Positions 48,669 to 60,416 of a stretch of 64,000 nt of DNA are shown piece by piece. How positions within the stretch are numbered: position 1 is the first letter of the stretch; every line of letters starts with the position of its first letter. The position numbers and the translations under genes were made by a program. Origin of the DNA: Rhipidocladum racemiflorum (taxonomy: Eukaryota; Streptophyta; Magnoliopsida; Poales; Poaceae). The stretch covers positions 45,590,293 through 45,654,292 of the forward strand of contig CM070571.1 of assembly GCA_036346355.1 (NCBI GenBank), written 5' to 3'. The notes under the pieces are model-generated. The model was given only the letters and a program-made list of their open reading frames with translations, was not told the DNA's origin and ran no database searches.

Positions 48669-49819
48669 GTTTGAAGATTCTGTGAAGTATATATACGAGT
48701 GGTTTTTCTCGTCAAGTATACACGTTGGTTCAGAGCATATGTACAGGTATACATAGAGGATGTTGCTCCCTGATTCGGGCCGGGCAAATTGAAGCTGCTG
48801 GAAGCCTCTACCTGTCAGATTCTGATGCGAATTCCACAACTCTCGATGATGTCAAACGAAGGCAAGTAGTTTTCATTCATGTCGTAATTACTTGTAGCAC
48901 CTAGTCAATCGTTCGTACTGGTCGTCTCCCTGCACTTCTCTACGCGTTCGGCGTACACACACACTGCAAGAAGCTAAAGAGAGAACTGGATGCTAACGCT
49001 GAACAAATAAATCCAAAGGGAGCCAAATGTATCCCTGTCGGATCGTCGTTCCAGATGATGATGTTCCTCATGGTTGTTCGGAGCCGTCCGAGCCGATGTG
49101 TATGGGACAAAGGAGATGTTCCGGTGCTAGTTATGATTCCTCCGATAGTTCTGGGGATCTCAAATGATTCCCTGTCTCCTGCACCTGCAGGCTATACTAA
49201 ACGGTCAGTTCACTTATCTGCCTTGCGGGCTTCTGCATCTTGTAATGATTGCGGACAATTTGTAAAGTTGTAGTGTTGCGAACAATAGAAATAATTAAGG
49301 TGTAGTGTTGTTTTAGCTTGCTAAAGTTGTGTAACATCTGAAACCATAACTATAATGTAGAGGGAAAGGAGACGTTGTAAATAAGAGCTCCGTAACTGGA
49401 GCTTTGCCTGGAATTACATGTTCTAATGTACTGTACATAGCAATTTGGAAACGGAACATGTATTGACTAGAATTACATGTTGATAGATGTATATAGATGT
49501 TTAGTAATCCATCCAAAACAGAATGATCAGAAGCCGTTCTGTGACATCTTGATTTGTCTTAGTAGATGTTATGGAACTACAGAATGATCAGAAGTCCTTC
49601 ATGATGGAAGTGTTTTATCAGCACGCTAATGATAGGACAATTTGAAAGCATTAAGTTGACATATTTGCTTTGTTCGAACATAGTTGACAGCTTTGGTGAA
49701 CTCACATGTGGGGCCTGATAGTACAACCATGTTTTTTTTTACCGATTTGTAAAACTCATTCGCCTGTTCTTTTGTTGCGCAATCCGCCCAGTACTACTAA
49801 GAGAACATGCCAATGGTTT
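48665..49819 (+). other. Unassigned region with two protein-like stretches
   Basis: In one plus-strand frame 48778-48860 reads GQIEAAGSLYLSDSDANSTT and on. In another, 49030-49165 reads RIVVPDDDVPHGCSEPSEPM and on to a Ser/Asp-rich end. Both resemble coding exons in composition, and a GGCAAG or gcaggc junction borders each. They could be N-terminal exons of the FAR1-like pseudogene that follows, but I do not recognise a domain. 49200-49800 shows nothing. Confidence 0.25.
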
Positions 49820-52493
49820 CAGGAAGCGTTGCCGAGGAGGACCAGATCGGGAACCGCATCCCGGGCGTAAGAGTGCTATTGAGCAAGCAATGCTTTTTGA
49901 ACCGAAAGTGGGAACTGAGTTCGACTCAATAGGGGAGGCACTTGATTACTATAATTTGTATTCATGGGAGGTAGGTTTTGGAATACGTTTAGGTAACAGT
50001 TATACAAACAGATCAAAGGATTACCGGACAATGCAAATGATTGTCTGTAGTAATGAGGTATGTTTTTCAATGGTTGAGAAAATTCCAAGAAGAAGATGTT
50101 AATCCCGAGTAATTTGTGTACATGGAACACGTGTGTCTAACAGGGATTTATACAAGTGAAGAAATCATCATCAAAGCGTTGCGGATGCAAGGCAATGGTT
50201 CGATTGCATCGTACTGATGATCATGGGTGGTACGTGAGTGAGCACAGAGGTGTCCATAACCATCCGTTGTCTGAAACTTGTATAGAAAAAAGAAATTGGC
50301 AATGTCACAACAAGATCGACAAGACAACAAGGGATCTTGTCCGTCATCTATGACAGAATAATCTAGGTTTAACAAAGGTATACTCTGTAATATCAAGCTT
50401 CTTTGGTGGTGCGTAAGAAGTTCCATTCAACAACAGGGCGATTGCAAAGGAAGAATGTGACCAAGATGTCCAGAAGACTATGAAGTTATTGAAGAAAATG
50501 AAACAGGACGATCCTAACTTTGTGTATAGCATAGAGGTGGATAGTGAAAGTCGAATCTGGCCACTTCTATGGACTCATGGTAGTAGCTGATTGGATTACA
50601 TCTACTTCGGTGATGTGGTCACCTTTGACACATCATACAGAACAAATTTGTATAACTTGCCTTTTGGACTGTTTGTTGGTGTTAACAATCATTTCAGGAG
50701 CACAATATTTGGGGGGTACTTTTTTGTGAAGAAACAGTAGAGAGCTTCAAGTGGGCATTCAAAGAATTTGTGCATCACATGGCGGGGAAGATGCCGCAAA
50801 CTATACTTACAGGTAGAGTAAAGAAGTACTTAACAAATTTGACATGTATAATGAAATTACTAATGTTTATTTGACTTAAGCAGATCAATGCCATCAAATG
50901 GAGCTTGCAATTGCAGATGTCATGCCGGAAATTGTACATAGATGGTGCAAATGGCATGTACTTCGAAAAGCGAAAGAAAATTTGGGGCCACTGTATAGTA
51001 AGGGTAGTACATTCAAAATGGATTTCCATAATGTCATGAACAACATGCTCTCTATTGAGGAATTTGAGGATGCCTGGGCAGTGTTGCTGGCTAAATATGG
51101 GCTTGCAAACAAGCCATTCATGATAAACATCTATGAGTCCAGGAGAAGTTGGGCGAAGCCTTTCTTTAATGCAGTTTTGTGTGCAAAGCAAACTAGTACA
51201 AAAAGAAGTGAGAGTGCCAACCATGTTCTGAAGAGTTACATACCAGCTTCTGCCCCTATGCACCTATTCTTATCGCAGTACAACAAGTTAGTAGCTGACT
51301 GGATTTCCGAGGAAGGATGGTGCCAGCACAACACAAAATAGGTACTATTATATGTAAATGCATCTCTATGTCCTGTATTGTAACATTATGACAGCATGTA
51401 TGATGACAAATCTAAATTTAAGCGGAAATCTGTTCTTACTACTCGTTTTGCAATTGAGAAACATGCATTAGAACTTTACACCACTGGATCCTTCAAGGTA
51501 TTTGGGGATGAGTTCCTAGAAGCTGGCAATTTTTATGTAACTGAAACTTTGGATACTAAGCTATATATTGTGAAGCCTGGTCAGACACATGGGCGTGATT
51601 GTTGGTTACAGAAATTATACAAGGTGCGGTTTAATGTGGATGTTAACAAAATAACTTGTAAGTGTGGCCTGTATGAGCATATGGGGATATTATGTCGGCA
51701 TTCCATTAGGGTAAGTAATAGAATATTTTTCCCAATTGCAATTCTGGCATCATTTATAAGCTGTTGTGCTGATGTTGTGTCGCAATTCGTGGGTTTCATT
51801 ATAGGTCCTCATACACATCAGTGCAGTCGAGATATCGGGAGGTAATATCCTGAAGCGATGGACCAAAAATGCCAGGGACACAATGCCATCCCATTTGATT
51901 GAGCAGGAGAATGGCAAAGGCCCTGTGCAGTGCAAGATTTTTAGACATAATATACTCTACATGGCTAGTCTTGATGTTGTAAAGTTAGGTTGCCGCACCT
52001 TGGAATCATTCAATTTAGTAATGTCGTTGCTTTCCTCAGTGAAAGAACAACTTGGTAATAGGAAGGATGTTGTTAAATTCTTCCATCATGAATCTAGGGA
52101 GGATGAACACCATGGCGATCAGGACAATTTCTGTAGTTGACTAACTGTGAAGATGGTCCCTCGAAATTATTCCCACCTGAACATAGATGACCGAGGGGCC
52201 GGCCTAAGAAGAATTCTACCGCGCTACCACCTCAGAGTTGTACGACTATGGGGAGTTCTACTAATGCAAGGTTTAGATCACCAATTGAACAGCCGAATAT
52301 AACTACAAAGAAGATGAGGTTCTGCACAATTTGCCATAGGGTTGGTCACACGAGGCCGAAATGTCCAGAGAGACCAACGATGCTTCCTAAGAAGGTGCAT
52401 ATCAGGGTGTGCAGCACTTGTGGAAAAGATGGCCACATGATGACAACTTGCGGGAAATTGTCTACCTACAGGAAGAAGCATGTCACAGAGTGA
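49820..52493 (+). pseudogene. FAR1/MULE-type transposase-like pseudogene (FAR1-RELATED SEQUENCE family)
   Basis: In order: a FAR1-type DNA-binding domain (ALDYYNLYSWEVGFGIRLG; zinc-binding Cys at VCSNE, CGCKAMV and HNHPL after an intron 50058-50143); a MULE transposase core (FGDVVTFDTSYRTNLYNLPFG; then after an intron TDQC.., HRWCKWHVLRKAKENLGPLY and SANHVLKSYIP); a SWIM zinc finger (CKCGLYEHMGILCRHS near 51655-51705); and a C-terminal part with two zinc knuckles (CTICHRVGHTRPKC, CSTCGKDGHMMTTC) ending at TGA 52491-52493. In-frame stops at 50351-50353, 50414-50416 and 50588-50590 and a frameshift near 50720 break it. The family includes Mutator-like transposases and domesticated transcription factors. 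This copy is dead. Confidence 0.88.
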
Positions 52494-53390
52494 TGCTAAT
52501 CAAAGCTTTATTAAGTGTACTTTTGCTTATTTTGGTTGTTCCCATTAACACATAACTGTATGTTCATGGTGTGCTTGCGATTTTTGGGTGTGCATGGAAG
52601 TGCAGTTGCATAGGATGACATAGCAGGCCTGATATAACATTTTAATACCACTATGTTTGATTTATCCACACAACTGTAATTACATATGTACGATGTCAAT
52701 GTGTATTTATCAAATTTCCAATCGTTAGTTATTTGTTATATAGCTTGAGAGTGCTGATATGGTACTAAGGATCATAACTGCACTTTGTATTGGAAAAATG
52801 CGTGAATGGCTTGTCACTGTTGATTCTTGAGGCATCGTTTTACTACAACGATGAATGGCTGGTCACATTTGAGAGGTATGGGAGTGTAACATATGTTAAC
52901 AACATTAAATGCAATGTCTGACAATTGGAGGCACACACACTACAGGTCAACATCGCTATGGAGACTCGGAACATGGGAAAGCATCCAACCACCACAATTT
53001 GGGCGGGTGTTTTTTGGGAGGGAAAACATGAGTCCATAACATACTGAGAAACAATGATGAATTTGAATTGGTGGACGTAGGGAAGTGTGCTTGGCAGGTA
53101 TTCTTGAGGTTCCTTTATGTACCACTATAAAAAAGGATCGTTAGAATGGGAGCCTATAATAGCCGAGAGCTTGTAAAGGTTTGAAGAGCTTTCGCTATGG
53201 CCGCGAATACAGAGAGCCAATCTGAGAATGCATCCACCATTACTGATACCTCAGCAGATAACTTCTTGGCAGGAACTTCACTGAAGAGTGCCACAGTATT
53301 TATCCGAACCATCTTGTTAAGTTCTTGCTGTTCTACTTGGATGACATATTGCAACTGATCTACTTGGTAGGTATCGGAGATTGCGTCTGG
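52494..53390. other. Unassigned DNA
   Basis: This is AT-rich sequence after the FAR1-like pseudogene. A 66-codon minus-strand frame at 53154-53354 has a protein-like composition, but I recognise no domain and see no supporting splice or promoter context. Nothing else is evident. Confidence 0.3.
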
Positions 53391-53880
53391 CTATCTTGAT
53401 GACGATGATTCCAGTGACTCATCCGAATTTGGAGTTTTGCAGTCGTTCAACGGACAGTTGTCTTCGATGTAGTCTGGTACAGCAATATCTCATGGGGAGC
53501 AGTCTGTCAACATTGCAGTGAACAATGAAGACTATGGAGTAGTATGTATAGCCAGTTGCTAGTATGTGTTAATGCAGTAGACGATACCGTTAGTAAAATT
53601 TAATTGATTCGAGTTTTTTTCAACCTTTTTTTCCAGGTTCAATGTTTGCTTGCACTACCTATACAACCAGTTGGTATTCAACATGATTTGGTTAGTCTAG
53701 TTCATATATATTATTAATTGGCTTTGAATGGTGTAGTAACTCATGAACCAATGACTTTATAGATACAAGATGCTGACAGCAAGGAGCTAGGGGACCATGA
53801 TCCGACTATTGTTGGAGCCAACATTGATGACGGTGACGCCAATTCACAGCCTATTGGTTTCAAGGAAGGAGAAGAGTTAT
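53391..53880 (+). pseudogene. N-terminal fragment of an unrecognised acidic protein, cut by copia
   Basis: The plus strand reads SGYLDDDDSSDSSEFGVLQS with one in-frame TAG at about 53470, then GT and AG sites consistent with two short introns (donor near 53540, acceptor before 53638; donor near 53692, acceptor before 53761), then an acidic exon ending near 53880 at the copia fragment. The Asp/Ser-rich style and short introns recall N-termini of FAR1-type genes such as the one just upstream, but the DNA-binding domain itself is missing. The identity is a guess. Confidence 0.3.
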
Positions 53881-55357
53881 GGAGCTGAACAACTTTGCCC
53901 TGAACAACATATGGACACTTGTTGAAAGACCCAAGCACCATAACGTTATCGGCACAAAATGGGTTTTTCAGAATAAACAAGATGAGAGTGGCATAGTGGT
54001 AAGAAATAAAGCAAGGTTAGTTGCACAAGGTTTTACCCAAATTGAAGGATTAGATTTTGGTGAAACCTTTGCACACGTAGCAAGATTAGAAGCTATTTGT
54101 ATCTTGCTAGCCTTTGCCTCTTGTTTTGATATTAAGCTATTTCAAATGGATGTGAAGAGTGACTTCTTAAATGGACAAATATCTGAATTGGTATTTGTAG
54201 AACAACCTCCCGGTTTTGAAGACTCTAAAAATCCAAATCATATCTATAACCTCTCTAAGGCACTCTATGGACTTAAGTAAGCTCCTAGAGCATTGTATGA
54301 GCGTCTTAGAGATTTTCTGATTTCTAAAAGATTCAAAATTGAGAAGGTTGACACTACACTCTTCACTAAAATTATCAATGATGAATTCTTTGTGTGTCAA
54401 ATATATGTTGATGATATCATATTTGGTTCTACTAATGAATCTTTTTGCAAAGAATTTGGAGATATGATGTCTAGGGAATTTGAAATGTCCATGATTGGAG
54501 AACTCAGCTATTTTCTTGGACTTCAAGTCAAACAACTGAAGAATGAGACTTTTGTGAGCCAAACCAAGTATGTAAAAGACTTACTCAAGAAATCTGGCAT
54601 GGAAGATGCAAAGCCCATTAAAACACCAATGGCATCAAATGGGCACTTGGATCTAAATGAGGGAGGTAAACCTGTGGACTTAAAGCTTTATTGTTCCATG
54701 ATTGGTAGTTTACTTTACCTTACAACATCTAGGCCTGATATAATGTTCAGTGTTTGCATGTGTCCACGTTTTCAAGCTTCTGCAAAAGAATATCACTTAG
54801 TTGCTGTTAAGAGAATTCTAAGATATTTAAAGCATTCCTCAAACATAGGTCTTTGGTATCTTAAAGGTACAAAATTTGATTTAATTGGATATTCATATTC
54901 AGATTATGCTGGTTGTAAAGTGGATAGAAAAAGCACCTCAGGAAGTTGTTAGTTCCTCGGTAGATCTCTTGTTTCTTGGTTTTCTAAAAAATAAAATTCG
55001 GTAGCTCTATCCATAGCCGAAGCTGAATACATTTCAGCAGGTAGTTGTTGTGCTCAATTACTTTGGATGAGGCAAACTTTAATGGATTATGGCATAAATT
55101 TTACTAAAGTGCCTCTTTTGTGTGATAATGAAAGTGCTGTAAAAATAACCAACAATCCAGTCCAGCATTATAGAACCAAACACATAGATATTCGCCATCA
55201 CTTCCTAAGAGATCATGTGACTAAGGGAGATATCACTATTAGCCACATTAGAACTAAAGATCAATTGGCGGATATCCTTACCAAACCTTTAGATGAAGCT
55301 CACTTTTGCAAATTGAGGAATGAGTTAAATGTCATAGATTTCTCTAATATTGCTTAA
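53881..55357 (+). pseudogene. Sirevirus-type copia pol fragment: reverse transcriptase and RNase H
   Basis: One frame runs through the whole stretch apart from three nonsense codons (54278-54280 TAA, 54950-54952 TAG, 54992-54994 TAA). It reads the copia RT block NIWTLVERP, GTKWVFQNKQDESG, RNKARLVAQGFTQIEGLDF, FQMDVKSDFLNG and the catalytic YVDDIIFGS, then RNase H (SAGSCCAQLLWMRQTLMDYG, NNPVQHYRTKHIDIRHHFLR) and a normal C-terminus with the stop near 55357. Gag, protease and integrase are missing on the left. Style and the following purine tract fit the Sirevirus group. RT and RNase H copy element RNA into DNA in intact members. Confidence 0.9.
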
Positions 55358-55435
55358 GCTTGTGTATCATGCTTATTTCTATCTGTCTGTTTATTTGGTG
55401 TTCGCTGATTTGTTTCTTGGAAGGATTATCACATT

Positions 55436-55445
55436 AAGGGGGAGA
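55436..55445 (+). other. Polypurine tract of the Sirevirus fragment
   Basis: AAGGGGGAGA, 79 bases after the pol stop. This is the plus-strand priming site form seen in Sireviruses, where such tracts are often present in several copies. No LTR starts right after it, so it may be one of several. Confidence 0.6.
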
Positions 55446-55995
55446 CAAGATTGCTTGCTATGCATCTCTTGCAACCCACTTGTGAACAAATTGATTCTAA
55501 GTGCTTGAGTGGCATAAGACTAATTTACAAAATATAAAAATTGTCTACAAATTAAAATTGCTAAAATAATTGCTAAAAAACCCTTCCCTTTTTATATCCC
55601 AATCTTGTCTCTTCTAAAACCTTAGAAAATAGGTTAAAACAAATTTGAAATGGAAAGTGTTTACAAAACCTCTATTATCCAACCACTTAGCACATGTGTT
55701 TTATCTCTATGAGCTTGAATAAGTTAATATTCTTTCTCACTTGACTATAGGACACATGTATCTCCAAGGAATTCTAAAACCTTCCATCACTTTCTTTGAT
55801 TCTATTTGATTGATCTTAAATCTAAGATTATTCTAAGATCCATCTTTTAGTCTTAATTCGTTCCTCAAGAGGATTTTTGAAAATCTCTATGAGTCTAGAT
55901 ATCTCTTAATTTCTTTTTCAGAAAATTGCATGTGTACAACGGACCAAGTTCCCAAATACAAATATGTAAAAACAGTAAGTTTCCCATCTACGGCA
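55446..55995 (+). other. 3' non-coding region of the Sirevirus fragment
   Basis: AT-rich DNA without a frame. Its last 60 bases (tgtacaacggacc, aacagtaagttt, catctacgg) match the unit of the palindromic array at 63583-64000. The match stops near 55990, where LTR-like sequence of another family begins. Confidence 0.5.
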
Positions 55996-58274
55996 GGACC
56001 AACTCAGCGAACAAGTAAAGTCCACGACTGTGGGGGCTCCTGTCCTGGTACAGTGATACTCCATTACTGTTGCGTGGGCCTGGTTAATCACGCAACCAGC
56101 AACGTAACGATCACGGCATCACGACAGACTCAGATTGAAACCACTTGGTCAGCACGATACTCGAGTAATGAGGTCACATGCCAGCCAATTGGATCCAATT
56201 TGAGCTTCCCGCAACCATGTGATAACCACTAGTCCCTAGATCAGTAGGCTAGTGTCACATGTTGTGAAGGTAGAGTCTCATCCAAGCGAACGCAGTATAA
56301 GGGCAGAGGTAATATATTACAGCGGTAGATAATAATATTACATCTTGTTCCTGTTTACAAAATGCCGATTGGCTAAAAGTAAACTGAAGAGAAAAACATC
56401 AGAGAAACAAAAGTAAAGCGGCCGCGGTGTGCCTCCATTCCCTCAGGCAACCGGCGAGCAACTAGCTCCGCTAGCCGACAAACGCACCACCCGCGTCTGG
56501 GTCACTGAACTCCTGATCACCTTCTTCCTCACCTGCATCTTCTGCTCCTCACGCAAATTTTCAGAGCAAACGGTGAGTACACATGTGTACTCGCAAGACT
56601 TTATTGTTTGCAAGTATAATAATAATGCAGGCTAAACAATGAAGATGGTTGCTATTCTAGTTCAGATTTGCATGAAGCTGTAGTTATTTGTAATAGACTA
56701 ATAGATTGGAATACTGCACTGTTTATAAAACATTTAGTAAAAGAGAGTAAAGCAATACATAATGTAATTGTACATTTCATTCAACATCCAAAATCCTCCA
56801 ACAAGTAACGCCACCATCACATGGCAATAAGAATCATTTCCTTCAACATAACCATCATACCATCACAAGGTATCAAGAATCACCACCAGCATGATCAAAT
56901 CACCAAACCAACCGATCTCTGACTCCAACGACTCAACATTGGCATGATACAACCCAACATTTACAAGATCTACCGATTTCAAATCCTTTTCAGAAATCAA
57001 AACCAAAATACTATACTTGACAATAAATACCCAAGATGCTCGTGACCGTGAGCACGGCTAATCGATTAGTTTGATTAATCTCTGCAGAGAATGCACACCT
57101 TACCCACACGACACGCTCTAGCAATCATGTCAACCATGCCACGCGATACATACCGTACCCGTTTTGCTAGATTGTGACGAAACTCTTCCAATTGTCGGCA
57201 TCTAGTCTTGCGTCAGCCCCGGCGATGTGCGCTCTTTGCTTTGGGTGGGGGCTCCACACACCCACACAGAGTACCTGCCAAAGTAGAGTACCCCAATTAA
57301 GGTATCTGGGTACCTTAAACTCCAAACCTGATTCGCCCACACGGATCCAACGATGGCTAACAGCCCATCGTGCCTTTTACCCTCAACAAAGCATCCACCA
57401 TTGTTTCACGAAAGTCTCCAACACCAGCGCGCAGTGAGGGAGTATTCTAAGTAACACCAGCACGTCGGTATTGCCCAACTACTTCGACCTACCACGGCGC
57501 AAGATTAAATTCCAACTCCTGTACTGGGTTTAGGCTATCCCATACTAGCACATGTGGTTGTACGAAAGGACATGGTTAAAAACGTCAAGTTCAGTCCTTA
57601 GGATTGCACAGACGAGACCTCCCATCATCCGTCCGGCATAAATCACCGTACACCTTTCCTTTTTCATCTTTTACCAACATAGCCTTTGTTTTTCCGAAAT
57701 CACCATTTCCGAAATCCTAATAACGTATCGAAAATCTTTGATTGACTGAGTCCACCGATCATTATTCAATCAGTTTAAAGCTGGGCTAAGCGTATGCAAC
57801 TATTAGACTTATAATCCCTGACGACACTTATAGGGTTACTCAAGGATTTTAGGGTAACAACAAGACTAAGGTAAGCCATCCAACCATTAGGGTAACTACC
57901 TATTCCCACCACTTAAATACTTGTAATAATCATATGCATGCGTAATCATTTTGCAAAACATCAAATACTTTTGCAATTATAGGAGCAATATGTTCAAAGG
58001 GGGTGCTTGCCTGCTTGCTCTGGGTTTTGCGTGTCCTCTGGGTCGAAGTCCGGATCCTCGCCTACTGCTCCTGAGGCGTCGACGTCTAAACGAAAGCGCG
58101 ACAAAAGAAATAACGAGGAAACGATTAAGATCCAATGAGAACAAGGCAAAAATCTCAAAGAAGCGGACAACAACCAATAACGAACACGAGGGAAAGAAAC
58201 CTAAACAAAAACCAAATTTTAAACTGGAGACCAGCAGTACCGGTGTACAAACCCCGGAAGTACAAACCCCCTTA
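55996..58274 (-). mobile_element. Gypsy LTR of a second family, inverted (copy F)
   Basis: In reverse orientation it keeps the block order of the other LTRs with different sequence: GAGTACACATGTGTACTC at 56575-56592 stands where LTRs A-C have their GAGTAC palindrome, and CTCTGCAGAG at 57083-57092 matches their ctgcagag block. The interior stretches carry no gene. The right edge is the inserted LTR copy C, and the left edge near 55996 is a junction with the Sirevirus fragment. Neither true end is certain. Confidence 0.55.
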
Positions 58275-60416
58275 TGTCGGGACCCGAATCTGCAAATCCG
58301 GACCCTCTGTGTATTCAGCACTAGTCCAGGAACGCGCTAGTGCACACAGTCTCAACATTGGTAAATATCACAATCATACCACTCGATACTAATAAAGTAC
58401 TTTTAATTAGATAAACAAACTGGTTGCTCGACCTTATGGTCAAGTTACAAATATACGCCTCGCAGGACGAAACTTATTAAAAGAGAAATAATAGCAGCGG
58501 AAAATAAGATAACCGTGGACGCCATCCAAGATACCACAGTAACCGACCGGGCTCGCTCCCTAAGTAGACGGTTCCTCTTAGAGCTCCTCCTCCAAAGCTG
58601 GTGTAGTCTCCTCTTCAACTGGTGTTGTATTGTGGCAAGGGTGAGTACTTGGTACTCAGCAAGTCATGCACAGAATGCAAGCTAATATACTATATGCATG
58701 GCTTTAGCACAAAGGAATAGCTCAAGGTTTATTTGCAGTAAACAGCTTTTGACAAGTATCATAAGTAGATTCGAAAGCAGTAGAAACAATATAAGATCAA
58801 TAATTTTTTCAGGAGTTTAATAAACATTTTTCCCAATCCTAATCCACATTTCCATCAACATCATTATTAAACCAAACCCAACCTTTCAAGTCCAAGTTAT
58901 TTTCAAGAAAGTCTAACCCTTGACTGTAATCCCCGAGCGATGTCCAATACCGCGGACACGGCTATTCGAATAGATTTTACACTCTGCAGAGGTTATGCAC
59001 TTTACCCTCAAGATACAGTCAAACACCACAAAGGCGAGTTCCCGTAACAAAGTCTTTCGGAAACTTCTAACAATACAAGTGGTCCTCTCCTGTTGCACTC
59101 TAACCCTTCCCTTAGCAAAGGCGAAGTTTAGGTCAAACCAGTTAGATTGGTACCGGCGCAGCTCCAGACGCCTCCCCTGCATACAACTACACAAACGGTG
59201 TAGTTGACACCTGAAGGTTCCACAGTGCACGTTATTAGCAACTTAATCAACTAGGCCCGTCCCATTACTGGACATGTGGTTGCACGCTTGACCAGTTCAA
59301 AGGCTTGCAAGGTTAAGTCCTTAGGGTGACCAGGGCAAGACTACCCGAAGAACCAACACAACGTTCGGTGCCACAACCGCCCACCCGATCATTCTTGCCA
59401 CATGCCCCGGTCGAAAACTATTTATCAAACCCCAGTTGATTACCATGCACCACGTGCCATCAACATCACATGATACCTTCCCAAAACAGGTTCAATATAT
59501 CATTAAGTCAATATTAATATTTGGTTGTCCAAAATCATGTCATGAGCACGTAGCAGGTCTAAGCAACATGCTACAACGGTCTATACTCCCATGTTGGCCA
59601 TTTAATAATGTCCAACTAATAATCCACAACTAGGGTGACAAGGGGTCATGGCACATATTTAAGTAATCAAGGTGTCATACAGCAAATTGGCATTTATCTA
59701 ATTTCCCATATTTAAATAAAGTATTTTCTAATTGAACTAGCATGCAATAAGTTAAATCAAAATAGGTTTCAAAATAGGATCAATATGGTCAAAGCATAAC
59801 TTGCCTTCAAAGAGTACTTGTCCTTGGTCCTGAGTTGGCTCCTGAGTCAACACTTCACCTTCGAAGCCTTCGGGCACTTCAACGTCTACTCGTAAAGCGT
59901 GTAAACAGCAATAGATAAATAAATAGTAGACAAAAAGTGTCCAAACATTCAAATAAAGTTCATAAACAGAGAGAGCATAATTTTATGAATTTTTAGAAAC
60001 TGGAATCGTCAAATTCGGAGTTTAAATGCAAAAGATACAAGCATTTAAAGTTTAAAATAATCCATTAAATAATATTACAGAGAAAAACTTTAGTCCAAAA
60101 ATTAAATAAAATTCATCATTAGGTAGATCTCAATTTTATACAAATTTAGAAATTTGAATCACTCAAATCAGAGTTAAAATGCAAAAGTTATAAGCGTTTG
60201 AAGTTTGAATCTAAATTTGAATCAATATTTCGAATTAATAAATCATTTTCTTTTTCGAAAATTGATTTATTGCGTCAGCATGACACGTGGACCAATCCGG
60301 TGCCGCCACGTCGCCTCAGGTCCATGGACTCCGCCAAGACGCGCGCTTTCCCACCGCGTGGACCTGGTCCACGGCTCACGTGTCTCGCTGACAGGTGGGC
60401 CCTTCGGATGATGTCA
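58275..60416 (-). mobile_element. Gypsy LTR, inverted, truncated (copy C)
   Basis: The plus strand starts TGTCGGGACCCG, complement of the LTR end in copies A and B, and follows them block by block in reverse: hairpin 58318-58343, palindrome 58643-58657, the acgagtagacgt region near 59880 and the gcgtcagcatg region near 60273. It stops at 60416, where the Sirevirus LTR begins, about 1.2 kb short of the expected far end. The Sirevirus therefore inserted into this LTR, and the rest should lie beyond the window. Confidence 0.85.
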
